Positions 25,382 through 36,400 of a stretch of 64,000 nt of DNA are shown here, piece after piece. The DNA comes from a virus. The notes beneath the pieces were generated by a model. It saw only the letters and a program-made list of their open reading frames with translations. It made no database searches and was not told the origin of the DNA. Both the position numbers and the translations under genes were made by a program. The DNA lies in IMG/VR virus record IMGVR_UViG_3300025141_014484, positions 1 through 64,000 of that record; one strand, written 5' to 3'. Position 1 is the first letter of the stretch. Every line of letters begins with the position of its first letter.

Positions 25382-26236
25382 ATGCAAAAAGTTTTAGTAA
25401 CAGGGGGCCTAGGATTTATTGGGTCAAACTTGGTAGACTTACTGATGCTTACAGGAGAATATGATGTTACTGTAATAGATAATTTAATTTCCGAGTCGAG
25501 CAGCACCGACTATAAAAGAGAGAATGTTAAATATTGGGAAGCGGACATAAGAGACGTTAATCAAGCAAAATATATTCAAGACTTTGATGTTGTATTCCAC
25601 TTGGCTGCGCTGGCAAGAATCCAGCCCAGCTTCAAAAATCCACTAGAAACCATTAGTGTAGACACCTACGGTACCGCTACCGTTTGTGAGTTTGCAAGAA
25701 AATGTGGAGCAAAAATCGTGTATGCGGCCTCCAGCTCTTTTTACGCGGGCCCACATTTGAATCCCTATGCTTTTGCTAAATGGCAAGGAGAAGAAATTTG
25801 TACGCTCTACTCTGGTTGCTTTGGCATAAGTACGGCAATCGCCAGATTTTTTAATGTCTATGGGCCAAGACAACCGAAGACAGGAGATTATGCTACTGTA
25901 GTTGGGGTATTTGAAAGACAATATGCCGAGCACGCCCCTCTAACGATCACCGGGACAGGAGAGCAGAGAAGAGACTTTACTCATGTTTCAGATATTTGTT
26001 CGGGCCTCATCGCCATCTCAAAGGGAAGCTATGCGGGTGAAAAGTTTAATTTAGGATCAGCCAAAAATAATTCAATTAATGAGTTGGCGACGATGTTTAA
26101 TACGGAGATAAAATATATACCAAGTCGGCCTGGTGAAGCAGAAAACACATTAGCCGACATTACAAAAACCACAAAACTTACTGGGTGGTTACCAGAACAT
26201 AACTTACAACAATATGTGAAAGGAATTACAAAATGA
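25382..26236 (+). CDS. NAD-dependent epimerase, GalE-like
   Basis: A 284-residue extended SDR protein. VLVTGGLGFIGSNLVDLL is the NAD-binding loop, FHLAALARIQPS and YAASSSFYAG precede YAFAKWQGE with the YxxxK pair, and RFFNVYGPRQP and RRDFTHVSDI are typical of UDP-glucose/UDP-GlcNAc 4-epimerases. It is about 30 residues shorter than GalE. A likely task is to interconvert hexose nucleotides for one of the island's transferases. It is the last gene of the island; its stop overlaps the next ATG, which belongs to the phage core, so the island is inserted flush with the core genes. Confidence 0.85.
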   Translation: MQKVLVTGGLGFIGSNLVDLLMLTGEYDVTVIDNLISESSSTDYKRENVKYWEADIRDVNQAKYIQDFDVVFHLAALARIQPSFKNPLETISVDTYGTATVCEFARKCGAKIVYAASSSFYAGPHLNPYAFAKWQGEEICTLYSGCFGISTAIARFFNVYGPRQPKTGDYATVVGVFERQYAEHAPLTITGTGEQRRDFTHVSDICSGLIAISKGSYAGEKFNLGSAKNNSINELATMFNTEIKYIPSRPGEAENTLADITKTTKLTGWLPEHNLQQYVKGITK

Positions 26237-26445
26237 AGTTATCAAATCAAGCAGTTGGCGCCCTGATGATGGCGCTCCAAAAATCTCTAATGGAGCAGAG
26301 CGATATTGTCCCTCTTCTTCAGGAGATGAACCTTCAGATCGACCCGGAGGATCAATCACACACTGTTTTAGTAGTGACGAACCCACCGGTGGTTTCACTT
26401 GAAGGAGTCGAAGTTAACTTTGATGAGGAGGAAAATGATGTTTAA
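26233..26445 (+). CDS. Small conserved-type phage protein
   Basis: A 70-residue protein of unknown function. The N terminus (KLSNQAVGALMMALQKSLMEQSDIVPLLQEM) forms a hydrophobic helix-turn-helix-like pair, followed by a strand-rich segment (HTVLVVTNPP) and an acidic tail. I recall proteins with this kind of N terminus from T4-like marine phages next to late genes, but I cannot name the family. It overlaps the epimerase by four bases and the next gene by eight. Confidence 0.65.
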   Translation: MKLSNQAVGALMMALQKSLMEQSDIVPLLQEMNLQIDPEDQSHTVLVVTNPPVVSLEGVEVNFDEEENDV

Positions 26446-26602
26446 TAAAGAAAATACTAAATCAGGTCTTAGTCGCAGCGCTACGAAAGAACTTGTGGAG
26501 ACAATCGTAAGAAAAGCGATTAGTGAGCAAGCGCGCGCATTAGAAGAGCACCTTACAGCTATTCATAATAGACTAGTAGAACTTGAACGAAAACCGCGGT
26601 AA
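26438..26602 (+). CDS. Small coiled-coil hypothetical protein
   Basis: A 54-residue protein. I chose the ATG at 26438, six bases after GGAGG (26427-26431), over the adjacent ATG at 26435 and the earlier one at 26399. The second half (VETIVRKAISEQARALEEHLTAIHNRLVELERK) is a single long amphipathic helix with a heptad-like pattern, so it may form a coiled coil. It stops one base before the zinc-ribbon gene. Function unknown. Confidence 0.6.
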   Translation: MFNKENTKSGLSRSATKELVETIVRKAISEQARALEEHLTAIHNRLVELERKPR

Positions 26603-26603
26603 T

Positions 26604-26852
26604 ATGCCGCGATATAGGTATCGTTGCATTCAATGTAATCAAGAGACAGAAATATTTCATCTCTCAGATGAGGTTGTGTCGGAGTGCCCTAAATGTGAGA
26701 TACCTGAAACTTTGATAAAAATCTTAACAGGTTTTACAACCAGCAAGAAAACAACTCGAAAGCCTCGTACTGGGGAAATTACTGAGGATTTTATTAAAGA
26801 AGCTACACTAGACTTGAAACAACAGAAAAAAGATTCACTGGACAAAAGATGA
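26604..26852 (+). CDS. FmdB-like zinc-ribbon protein
   Basis: An 82-residue protein with a zinc ribbon formed by Cys8-x2-Cys11 and Cys28-x2-Cys31, in the FmdB/CxxC_CxxC_SSSS style (PRYRYRCIQCNQETEI). The rest is a basic linker and a charged helix. FmdB-type proteins are presumed regulators and are frequent in phages next to late transcription genes. Here it lies two genes before the gp55-like sigma factor, so a part in late gene control is possible but unproven. The ATG at 26604 follows the previous stop by one base. Confidence 0.78.
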   Translation: MPRYRYRCIQCNQETEIFHLSDEVVSECPKCEIPETLIKILTGFTTSKKTTRKPRTGEITEDFIKEATLDLKQQKKDSLDKR

Positions 26853-27202
26853 CAATAAACTTGCTCTTCTTTATGTCCGCATGCTTAAATGTGTTTTTGA
26901 TGTGGTATATCGCAAAATTGTTGAAAAAATTTATGTTCATGTCTAGCAATTTGACTGATTTATATTTTACAACCCGAGCTTTTGAAATTTTTATTAAAAC
27001 ACTTTATACTATGAATAGTTATCATGGAGACCCTATTCTGGAAGAGTTGGTGTTTAAAACAAAAATTGTTTTGGCTGAAGTTGAAAATTTTAGAGAAGTT
27101 TTTGAATATACACTTGATGAAGAATTGGAGGAAGAGTTTAATGCCGCGGAAGCCGAGGAACAAGAAGACAAAAAAGAACCATTATTTTACGATCGTCCAT
27201 GA
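26849..27202 (+). CDS. Small membrane-anchored hypothetical protein
   Basis: A 117-residue protein. Residues about 4-24 (LLFFMSACLNVFLMWYIAKLL) form a membrane helix, followed by basic KKF, so the rest should face the cytoplasm. The C terminus is strongly acidic (EELEEEFNAAEAEEQEDKKEP). No known family. It overlaps the zinc-ribbon gene by four bases and the sigma-factor gene by 62 bases, so the two 3'-5' regions share DNA in different frames. Confidence 0.6.
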   Translation: MTINLLFFMSACLNVFLMWYIAKLLKKFMFMSSNLTDLYFTTRAFEIFIKTLYTMNSYHGDPILEELVFKTKIVLAEVENFREVFEYTLDEELEEEFNAAEAEEQEDKKEPLFYDRP

Positions 27203-27839
27203 AGAGGCGATAATAAAATATTCTAACACTGAAGACAGAGAACTAAGATCAAAATTATACATTGAATATATCCAACCAGCCTTTGATCAGATGGTTGATA
27301 AAATAATTTATACTTATCGATTTACAACATTACCTAATATTGATTATTTAAAGGCCGACTGTAAGGTATGGCTCACAACTATTTTAAATAAATATGATCC
27401 CAGTAAGGGCTCCAAGGCCTTCTCGTATTTTTCCGTCGTTACTAAAAACTGGTTTATTCATAAAGTTAAAAAAACCCAAAAAAGAAATCGAACCGAAGTT
27501 TTTATGGAGGACGTTTTAAATGAACTCGAAGAAAACTTAATCTCCACTGTGCCCACATATGCTCAAAAAAGAGCAGAGATAGAATTTTGGGCCTCTCTAC
27601 ATCAGGAAATTGATACGTGGGATTCGTTTATGCTTAAGGAAAACGAGAAAAAGGTCCTAATGGCTGTGCGCATTCTGTTTGATTCGGCAGATCAAATAGA
27701 AATTTTTAATAAAAAAGCTATTTACTTATACCTTAGAGAGATTACTGGCCTCAACACAAAGCAGGTAGTAAACAATCTTAATAAGTTAAGGAAAAGGTAT
27801 AGGACTTTTAAAACGAAATGGCAAAACGGCGAAATTTAA
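27141..27839 (+). CDS. Late-transcription sigma factor, T4 gp55-like
   Basis: A 232-residue divergent sigma factor. The ATG at 27141, behind GAGGAAGAG, is preferred to an upstream start at 27024. A sigma-2-like core is visible: YLKADCKVWLTTILNKYDPSK, GSKAFSYFSVVTKNWFIHKVKK (residues about 90-115) matches the T4 gp55 block KNAFAYFT. The C-terminal part (TGLNTKQVVNNLNKLRKRY) looks like a winged or helix-turn-helix end. It would direct host RNA polymerase to late promoters of the structural genes that follow. It overlaps the gene before it by 62 bases and the one after by 22. Confidence 0.85.
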   Translation: MPRKPRNKKTKKNHYFTIVHEEAIIKYSNTEDRELRSKLYIEYIQPAFDQMVDKIIYTYRFTTLPNIDYLKADCKVWLTTILNKYDPSKGSKAFSYFSVVTKNWFIHKVKKTQKRNRTEVFMEDVLNELEENLISTVPTYAQKRAEIEFWASLHQEIDTWDSFMLKENEKKVLMAVRILFDSADQIEIFNKKAIYLYLREITGLNTKQVVNNLNKLRKRYRTFKTKWQNGEI

Positions 27840-28132
27840 ATCTTGATGAATATTTAGAGGAGACCACCAAAAATATTCGAGAGGACCGCGCGATGGCAAA
27901 GACTCTTCTTATGGATGTTATGTCTGACATGAAGTTATCCTCCGCGGAGCGCCGTGAGATGGGCCCAATAGCAGCAAAGTTTATCGAAGGACTACAGCGC
28001 TCAAACGAACAGATGGTAAAGTTAGCTTCCATTCTGCAGAGACAAAAAACAAATCAGTTGGGCCTTACTGGCGAAGATAAAGAACAAATATTTGATTTGC
28101 TAAATGGAGGAAGTGACGATGGCGAACACTGA
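27818..28132 (+). CDS. Small helical hypothetical protein
   Basis: A 104-residue protein with no recognised domain. It is almost wholly helical and charged (NLDEYLEETTKNIREDRAMAKTLLMDVM, then QRSNEQMVKLASILQRQ). Its start lies within the last 22 bases of the sigma-factor gene and its end overlaps the baseplate hub gene by 14 bases. The tight linkage suggests it belongs to late transcription or morphogenesis. It could be a chaperone or scaffold-like protein; this is guesswork from composition. Confidence 0.55.
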   Translation: MAKRRNLNLDEYLEETTKNIREDRAMAKTLLMDVMSDMKLSSAERREMGPIAAKFIEGLQRSNEQMVKLASILQRQKTNQLGLTGEDKEQIFDLLNGGSDDGEH

Positions 28133-29492
28133 AGGAGCAGCGGCCGCTGAAACCAACGGCCTTGAGGAACTCGTAGTTAAATATTCTGGTGAACGTGAAG
28201 CAGCTGCAAATGCTTCTTATGGCAAATCTATTGACACGAGGTTTGAAACTCCCTTTAATATTGTTTCTGAAGGAGTTAGAAGCTCTTTCGTGGATAGTAT
28301 ACTTGGTTCCAGTGATACAATAGAGGGCATCGTATTGAGGGTTGATGAACCCCTGCAAGTAGCACCTTCGGATCCTGCCTCTACTCCTGATGCTGGCCTT
28401 ATGGCCTCATTGATGAATCTCCTAGGACTAAAAGACAAAGTTACTATGGCCAATTGTCGTGTCTTGGTTCTCAAAACCAAGCACACAGAACTAATGCCCA
28501 TCCCCAAAACTTACGATGAGACGGTTGAGGATTTTGAGATTATTGGTAAATATCCTCTGTTTGCCTATAGTCCTGAAATTACCCCCATCCCAACACCGGG
28601 CACATGGATTCGTGGAGTCTTTAATCTAAAAACTTATAGGTCTGGAGTTATTACCGAAACCTTAAGTCGAGAGGCTCAAACACTTAAAGCACCAGCTTCG
28701 CCCCTCGCAGGTCTTTTTACTAACCCCTTTAATATAACTGACACTGGAGGCCTAGGAAGCTCCCCGTCATTCGGCGGAGAGACCCCCAACGCCAATCGTT
28801 TGAGGTTTATGATGAACCAATTGTCGAACGAAACCGGTACCGGCGCTATAATAAGAGAAAAGGTTAAAATAGCCGGCGTTGGAAGGGACGAGATAGCTTC
28901 AGCAGATGGAAAATACGGAGAAAGCCAAACCGTAGGAGAAATTTCAAACGGCGGGGATATAACTCGAGAGATGGAACGCGCAGCCTCTACACTGCTCCAG
29001 GCACTCGTCAAAAATATACCTGAACTTACGAAAATACGAGTTGTTGGGGGAAACGATATCTACCATTGGGATATTATTAAGAAGAAGGGCGGCTATAAGA
29101 GTCGCCACTGCTACGGCCGCGGAGTGGATATTACAGTCCACCCAAACACCCCTGCTATTATTGCTAAGACAGAAATGATCTGCAGAAGCCTGTGCGCCGG
29201 CTCAGCTCCTAATTTTAGATATTTAAACGAGTATACCAATCCTACGAAGTTTGCCTCCGGGGATCACTTTCATTTCTCGTGGGGTGTCGGGACGGAAGCA
29301 CAGAATAATCTAGATACATCTTTGGCCATGGCCGCGGCCGGCCAACTTAAAGCCATTTCCATAGACACCGGAGTGGAAATCGTAGATGTTCCTGACCCGT
29401 TCTCGCCAGAAGAGCCCTCTGAGGGCGGCTCTAGTTCTATCGACGACCCGGCCCCCGGCGCCGGCGGACCCCCGTGGGACCAACCAGGATGA
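28119..29492 (+). CDS. Baseplate hub protein with M15-type peptidase domain
   Basis: A 457-residue protein; the ATG at 28119 has GGAGG 8 bases upstream. The first 190 residues resemble an OB-fold hub domain of gp5 type (DTIEGIVLRVDEPL, then TPGTWIRGVFNLKT). The middle is a Gly/Asn linker. The C-terminal domain has the zinc peptidase M15 motif SRHCYGRGVD (His330, Asp337) and GDHFHFSWG (His383, His385), as in D-Ala-D-Ala or L-Ala-D-Glu peptidases. It would cut peptidoglycan cross-links as the tail tube enters. T4 uses a lysozyme domain here, so this is the same role with another enzyme. The C-terminal tail is Pro/Gly/Ser-rich. Confidence 0.82.
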   Translation: MANTEGAAAAETNGLEELVVKYSGEREAAANASYGKSIDTRFETPFNIVSEGVRSSFVDSILGSSDTIEGIVLRVDEPLQVAPSDPASTPDAGLMASLMNLLGLKDKVTMANCRVLVLKTKHTELMPIPKTYDETVEDFEIIGKYPLFAYSPEITPIPTPGTWIRGVFNLKTYRSGVITETLSREAQTLKAPASPLAGLFTNPFNITDTGGLGSSPSFGGETPNANRLRFMMNQLSNETGTGAIIREKVKIAGVGRDEIASADGKYGESQTVGEISNGGDITREMERAASTLLQALVKNIPELTKIRVVGGNDIYHWDIIKKKGGYKSRHCYGRGVDITVHPNTPAIIAKTEMICRSLCAGSAPNFRYLNEYTNPTKFASGDHFHFSWGVGTEAQNNLDTSLAMAAAGQLKAISIDTGVEIVDVPDPFSPEEPSEGGSSSIDDPAPGAGGPPWDQPG

Positions 29493-30472
29493 TAAAAACA
29501 AACAAATATTTTAAGCCGGAGACAATCCCTTCTACGGTGCCTCTTAAACGAGTTAGCTCAAAAGTGCGAAAAGAGTTCCGTTCCGAAGGAATTACCGGCT
29601 TTCCTGGACGTAGCGGCTTCGCTCATTCTCCCACTTTAGGCCCGGTGCCCACTTTGAACCTAGGGACTGGTGCTAAAGTATTTAAAAACGACTCTCTTAA
29701 TGCTTATATAAAATTTGATAATGATAGTATTACAGAAGAAGGCGAGTCTAGCCTTGCGAAAGGATACGGCGGCATCGGTATTTCATCTCCTACAATTGAT
29801 ATCGCAGTGGGCATCGGCGGTGCATATGCTCGTGAGGAAGATGATCAGGGCGAAAGACTACTAGCTAACGCAAACAACAAGATTGATGCAGCTAGACTCT
29901 ATATTACCGCAATGTCTGATTCTGACGCTGCTTTTAGTTTGCCGGAAGGAAAGGTCGGCGATATGCGCGCCATGTCGGCTGTTGCTATGGGAGCAGATGC
30001 CGTACGGCTCGCCTCGTGGGGCGAAGGCGGTGTTAAAATTGTCGCTAATCCCCGACCGCGTAGCAATAGACCAGGAAGTAACAGAAATATAGAGACACCC
30101 GGTATTGATCTTATTGTTGGAGACGGAGAAGACTTGCAGCCGGTCCCAAAAGGTACCAACTTGCTAGAGTGTCTTGCGGTGATGAGTAAAGAAATAGATG
30201 ATAATAGAGAACTTTTTAGTAAGTTCGTCAGATCGCAAGGGGAGTATAATGATAAAATTTTAATGCATAGTCATAATAGTGCCTTTTTTAATCTTCCGGG
30301 TGCACCGGCGTATAACGTTATGTTTGCTGGTTTTAAACAAATGTTTGATAGAGTTGCAGATGTCGAGGCTGGCTGCATTCAAAGTATCGTGAAAAAAGCA
30401 AGTAACAATAGCAACTACTTTAATCCACTTAATGAAAAATACATTTTGAGTGCATTGGTGCACTCATCGTAA
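29489..30472 (+). CDS. Putative virion (baseplate) structural protein
   Basis: A 327-residue protein with a Gly-rich middle (AKGYGGIGISSPTIDIAVGIGG) and many small residues, as in beta-rich tail proteins. I see no enzyme motif. It lies between the hub peptidase and a giant tail protein and is translationally coupled to the former (ATGA overlap at 29489), so a role in the baseplate hub or spike is likely. The earlier ATG at 29474 would run into the hub gene and is less likely. Not recognised by family. Confidence 0.65.
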   Translation: MIKTNKYFKPETIPSTVPLKRVSSKVRKEFRSEGITGFPGRSGFAHSPTLGPVPTLNLGTGAKVFKNDSLNAYIKFDNDSITEEGESSLAKGYGGIGISSPTIDIAVGIGGAYAREEDDQGERLLANANNKIDAARLYITAMSDSDAAFSLPEGKVGDMRAMSAVAMGADAVRLASWGEGGVKIVANPRPRSNRPGSNRNIETPGIDLIVGDGEDLQPVPKGTNLLECLAVMSKEIDDNRELFSKFVRSQGEYNDKILMHSHNSAFFNLPGAPAYNVMFAGFKQMFDRVADVEAGCIQSIVKKASNNSNYFNPLNEKYILSALVHSS

Positions 30473-30485
30473 GAGTAAAAAATCT

Positions 30486-33400
30486 ATGCCGTTAGAGAAC
30501 TTAAGAAACTGGTACAATCGTCGGGTTGAGAAGCCATATGAGCACACTCATGATATGGGCGACGTCTTCCATATTAATTTAGAGACAACACCGGCTACCC
30601 TATCTACGGCACAACAGTCGGCCGTCGACGAACAACTTAAAACACAAGGCGCCAATTTAATATTAAATTATTATGGAAAAGTTTCCCTCGCAGAATCTGG
30701 AACCCTTCAGCTTTCTGATGTCTCTATAGACGAGAGATACGTCCCTAAACGTGCCTATAGCAGCCCCATTGTTCAGGTGACAATAAGCAAACAATTGGTA
30801 GAGGACGAAGAAGATATACTTTTAGGCGACAATCTTTCAGGGGAGGAAGTATTAATAAATACCAAAGCTATTAAACCCTTTCTCACACATATTACGACAT
30901 CGTTTAAAATATATCAACAACAATTAAAATTTTTTAATGGTTCAATCCAGCCACATATAAATTTTTTGGACCTACTGGATAAAGTAAAAACCTTTTTTGA
31001 AAATCTTGAAAATTATGTTTCCTTTAATGGATATAAGCTGAGTGAGTATAAGTCTATAAGAATTGCTTTTACAAGTGCTTATAAAGTAAGTGGTATAATT
31101 TTAGTTGCTCCTGATCTCAGCCTCACCCCTCTTGCTAAAGGAAACGATTATTATTTTTCTACACTCAAGCAAGGAGGTAATTCGTTTGTAAACGAAATAG
31201 TATCTAATTTTGATTCAATATTTCTTAATAGAAAAAGCCAAATAAACTGGACGCAATTTTTGGGCAACTTCATGCCAAATTCTCAAATAGACGTAAACTA
31301 TTATGGGAAACCAAGAACAGAAACCCTCGCCGACGAAATGAGAAAACAAGATGAGGATAGCGATTTCGGACCAGCCGGCATCTCGCCGGCCCAGAAAAAA
31401 GCAAACGAAAGAATACAAAAAGATCACAACAATATTCTCCGAGCCTTTGACGAGGCGCAAAAGTCATTGGAGAAATCCTCCGAAACACTAGACAAGAGGC
31501 TTAGTAAAATTGTAGCCAAGATGGAAGAGATCACCGGCGAAGTCGACCGAGTTCTGCTGATAATGGAGAAATATAATATTACTACTCTTATTGAAGCAGC
31601 GCTGGAATGTATGCTGTATAAGAGTGGTTTTGATGGCGCGATGCCAGACTTCATGCCGGGAGTAAGCCCCTTTGATCCCAATCCTCCTAAATTTTCAATA
31701 AAGTTCCCGCCCCTACCAGAGATCAAGTTTCCCCCTATTATTAATATTAATAAGGAGCTTCAGATTCAAATTGAAGAAGGTCTTAAAAGGGCCGCGCTAT
31801 CCGCCGTGATGTCTGTTATCCAAACTATTGCAGAGCTGATAAAAGAGCTATGTCTTAAGGAGATAGAAGAGACCGGAACGGCCCCAATTCCTGATATTAT
31901 CGAGCAATTTTTAAATGATGGAGTCCCAACCGAAACAATGTATGATTGCTTTGCTGATTTTGGATTTTTAGGCACCCCATCAGATCCGGTTTATGAAACA
32001 CCGGCCGGAAGTTCTACCTATCAAACATTGTTTATTTTTTTGGAAGCGGTCTCACCGCTTATAACACCGAGAGAACTGTGCGATCTTTTTAATGGAACGG
32101 CATCTGATGATGTTTTGCAGGTGATCAGCAATTTAATTGATGTAGATTACCCCGATATGCGTATGCATTTTCCTGATAACGAAGCGGTAGAACAATTCTT
32201 TATATGTCTCGGCAGCCTGATGGGCCCACAGTACTGCGAAGAAGTATATAATAATCTTAGTCCAGAAATTCCGGATATAGATCCGTGTACTATAGAAGAT
32301 CTGCAACCATTTCAGGATATCGTTGATCTCTTGGAAAATATCGAGCTTTATGCAACTCCCGATATGTCCTGCGGCGCTGGCATTGTCCCCGCGCTAGCTG
32401 AGATTGAATCCTATAACAGCGCCGTCACCCGATTGATAGATTCGCTCACTGCCCCGGTCCAGCAAGCTTTTGTTAATGATTTGGGCAACTACAAGGCGAT
32501 CATAACTCAGCCAGATCCCTTGTCAGCAAAAGACCAGAAGAGGGTAAGAGATTACCAGGAACAATTAGGCAATTCGCAAAGCATGCAGGACGGCGATACG
32601 GCCGCGTCGCCGGCCGGCAAGGCCTTCTTAAAAGGACTGATTCCGGATACTTTACAAAACGAATTTGGATCAATGATGCAAATTGGACAAACCCTATCTA
32701 ATTTAGCCGACAACACAGCTACAACGAATTTAAATAATATTTTAAACAGTCGCACCTTCCGAGTCGCCCCAGAGACCAAAGAATTCTATGAAAATATAGA
32801 AGACAACTTTTTAACTTCCCGACTATTTGACGACGATTATGCGGCGATCGCTAACGATCCACAAAATGCCGCAAAATATTATTCATTTCTTACGTCGATA
32901 ATTCTTAAAGCAGACAATGCCTTCACAGACTATGGTCGCACTATATCATATATTATGATGGGACGCCCCTTCGACGATATCATAAAAATATATGATATGC
33001 CGTTGCCCTCAAGTGTCCCACAGCCTTCCGAGGACTTGGATTATGATTTCGCCGGCCTTGAGACAGGCATACAGCCTGCGTACTTGCGATCCGAGGAGGC
33101 CAAAGACTTCAGAGACGTGGTTACGAACTTCGCGACCGCCGTAACCGGGAACGACAAAACACCTCTTACGGCAGACTTCATTACCAAACTTTATCCCTTT
33201 GCATATTTTTCTTTGATTAATTCTTTTGCATATCAGATAGCAACCTCTGAACTGTTTGATACCGAAAAGATGAATAGTTTATCTTTATTCCCAAAATTAT
33301 GTCAGGATGGATCAATCAGTAATGCTGATTTGTTGGATATTGAGAAAATTAAACAAGAATCGTTGCAGGAATTTGTTGATAACTCTTGTGTTGATAGAGA

Positions 33401-36400
33401 ATTTGAATTAGGCCCCGTCCGAGATGCCGCTATCTTGGCACTAGTAAATGTTTATCTGCAGACCGCGATCGCAGATCTCATGTTAAAGAATATTTTTATA
33501 GTTGAAAAATTTGGTGTTTCTTACCTGGGCAATAATACAAATATTGTTAACGAACTCCTTAGGCAGATGACCAACGAATTTCTTGTTTATTATGGCGGCT
33601 CCTCACTCTCGTATGGTGAGTCTTATAGTTTCCCTGGTATAGTAAAAAAGGCCGCGGCAGTCACAGTTAAAAAGATAATAGATCGCGACCCTGCAGGCTT
33701 TAGATATCCAATAACGGGAGATCTCACAAATCAAAATCAGATTGATTTAATAGAAGCTAATACTAATTTCGCGAGTGTAGATATTACTAGTGTTACATTG
33801 CAAGATATAGCCGTAAGATATTTATTTGAAAAGAGATTGATGGAGACTCAAGAAATAGTAAAAGAATTTTTTAAGGTTAAAGGCTCCAATACAATTGAAA
33901 ACTATCTATTGGAGGGTATCCCTTATGGTAATATCCCCGATTTCGAGAACCTTAATCTCCCGACCGGCTGGAGTACAGTATCGGACAGCCTAGACAGCGT
34001 CGCCGATAAATCAACCAATCGTAGATATATCACAAAAAACAACAACCCCACGGGCCGCTGGAGTTTCGAGGCCTTCTTTACGGCCTTTGATTATCTAAGG
34101 GGCGGCGAAGAATTTTTTCAAAAATGGGCAGAAGACATTACCACGCTGCACCAAGCGGTCGACAAGTCTTCGCTCGCCAAAGAAATAGACTCTTATATGA
34201 AATATGGCGCCTTCTTGGCAGAGAAATATATTGAAGTAGATTATTCTCGCGACCGGTTGCAGGATTTAATAGATGAAGCGAACGCGTCCCCTATTACAGC
34301 TTTCGCTCCTATTTTGGAAGCAGTTAAAGACTTTTTTGATGATCAAACCCCGCTTAGTTCAACATCAACAACCGGGCAGGCTGAGGGCAATACATCCATG
34401 GATGTTGGCGTCAGCTTCGCTAGCCCCGACGGCCCTGCCGCAACGACCTCCCCCCAATCTACCGGATCTTCGAAAAGATATATTTTAAGCTTTGATGCTT
34501 TTTCAAATGCTATTGAAATAATCATGGAGCTTTTAACTGTTGCTGAATCTATGAAGAATGGCGGCTCTTTCCCGGTTCCTTTTGCGCTGCGAGGGCGCGA
34601 TGCTCAATGGTGGTCCAAGTACTATTGGCCCGCCGGCGATGGCAACTCTTCGAACCCGTGCAACGCCCTCGGGACTCACGACGTCCCACCCGGGTTCGAC
34701 ACCGCCCGTGGCTTATTCATTCAATTCTCATCAGAGGACGAGGATTGGGGGATAGGCGACAACGGCTCCGATCCCAGAAAACTTTCAGACTATGCCCTCA
34801 TTAGAAATTGGGTGAAAGATGTTCAGGGATCGAACCGGCCGCCTTATCTGTCGGATGTTCCCGTCGCCAACAAGTCCCGTTTCTCCTGCGAGGACATCCC
34901 CAGCAGAACATTCGAAACTCCGATTCGAGAAATACGTCATGTGGATAAGTTCGGCGAGTTTGACTTCGATTCACCGACGTCAGAATGGGGAGGTGAATTC
35001 ACGAAACTTAAAGTTAGAGCGCTTAAGGGAATGATCAGCAAAGGCCTGCTCGAGGATCCTGATGCGATGGTGGATAGGCTCACCGATGCCCATGGCAACG
35101 TCGCTCCGCACACTTTCAACGAGATCAACGCCTGGGGCCATGGCAGCGGCGAGAACGAGTGGGCTTATGAAGAGCTACTTGTATATAGTCTTAAGAAGCC
35201 GACGATGACGATGGAACACGGCGGCGCGCACAAGGGCGGTTCAACTTACGCAGGCTACGGCCGGGTCGTCTTTGAGTCAAAAAGTTTTTATGTACTTGTG
35301 CGCGCAGAGACCCCCTTTTGGGCTCAAAAGGGGGCCGGCTTCAGCGTGACCACCGAACATCACCTAGAAGAGATTGTTAACTTTTATGTTTATTTGGTTC
35401 TCAAGAAGAAGAGTCTCCTTAGCGAGACAAACTCCAACATAGCTCTTGCCAAGGGTTACAACGCCTATTCTCCGTTCATGGACTTTGAGAATGCCGTGGT
35501 GGCCAACGAATCAGAAGATTATCGCGAAAACTTTAATCTTATGAAAGCGATTTTTAATCAATTTCCAACAGAGGCCGACCTAATGGATGGCTTGAGTGAA
35601 CTGATAATGGGGGAATCACTTACTGAAAATACATCAACCTCTTTCGGTCGATTCGCAGCTGACGACGATGACGATACCACAGCCGATACCAGTGTGGGCT
35701 ACGCCGGGCCCGGTTCCGAAACCGCGGTCGACGACGACGACCCAGACCTCCTTGACCTTCCGGATGTCCCCGAGAATTCCTATTTGAAAGACTTTATGAA
35801 ATCTATTTTTCCAGGAGTCAGGATGATGACCAGATTAGCCTATATGACCCCGGCCTCTCCAACAGCTCATTTCCATACTTATGACGCCTCCGAAGACTCT
35901 GCAGCAGCCCCAATTAGTAATTTTATGCTAACATACGAAGAGAATGTTAAAAGATACAAATCCTTCTTTATCTATGGGGGAGGCGGCGCGGGAGCCGGCG
36001 CCGCTTTTGCTCATATAGCCACGGACAAAAAGGCCTCTGTCAATCTAACTGACATTTTGTTTGAACAAAATGAATTTCAAAAGTTTATTAACAGTGGTGG
36101 CGGTTCAAATAGCTTTCCTCACTTTATTGATGATCTGTTTAAGAAGAAGAAACTCACACTAGCCCGGGCCATGGCATCCCAAACAGAGGATATTTTCGGA
36201 CCGGGCAAGATGGTTGACCTAGATAGGATTCTACAATACCTTTATATTACTGGGGAGCTTAAAACTTATTATAGTTTGTTTATAGGGCAAGACAAGGATA
36301 TATTTGTTGACACTAAACAAACCATAATCTTGGCCCTTCAAGCCGCCTTTGGCGAAGAATCTTCTGACTGTGCCCCAGGAGACTTGGATAATGCTTTATT

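Noticed and set aside
27024-27140. Upstream extension of the sigma-factor frame
   Set aside because: It lies within the membrane-protein gene and has no sigma-like sequence; the ATG at 27141 has GAGGAAGAG in front.
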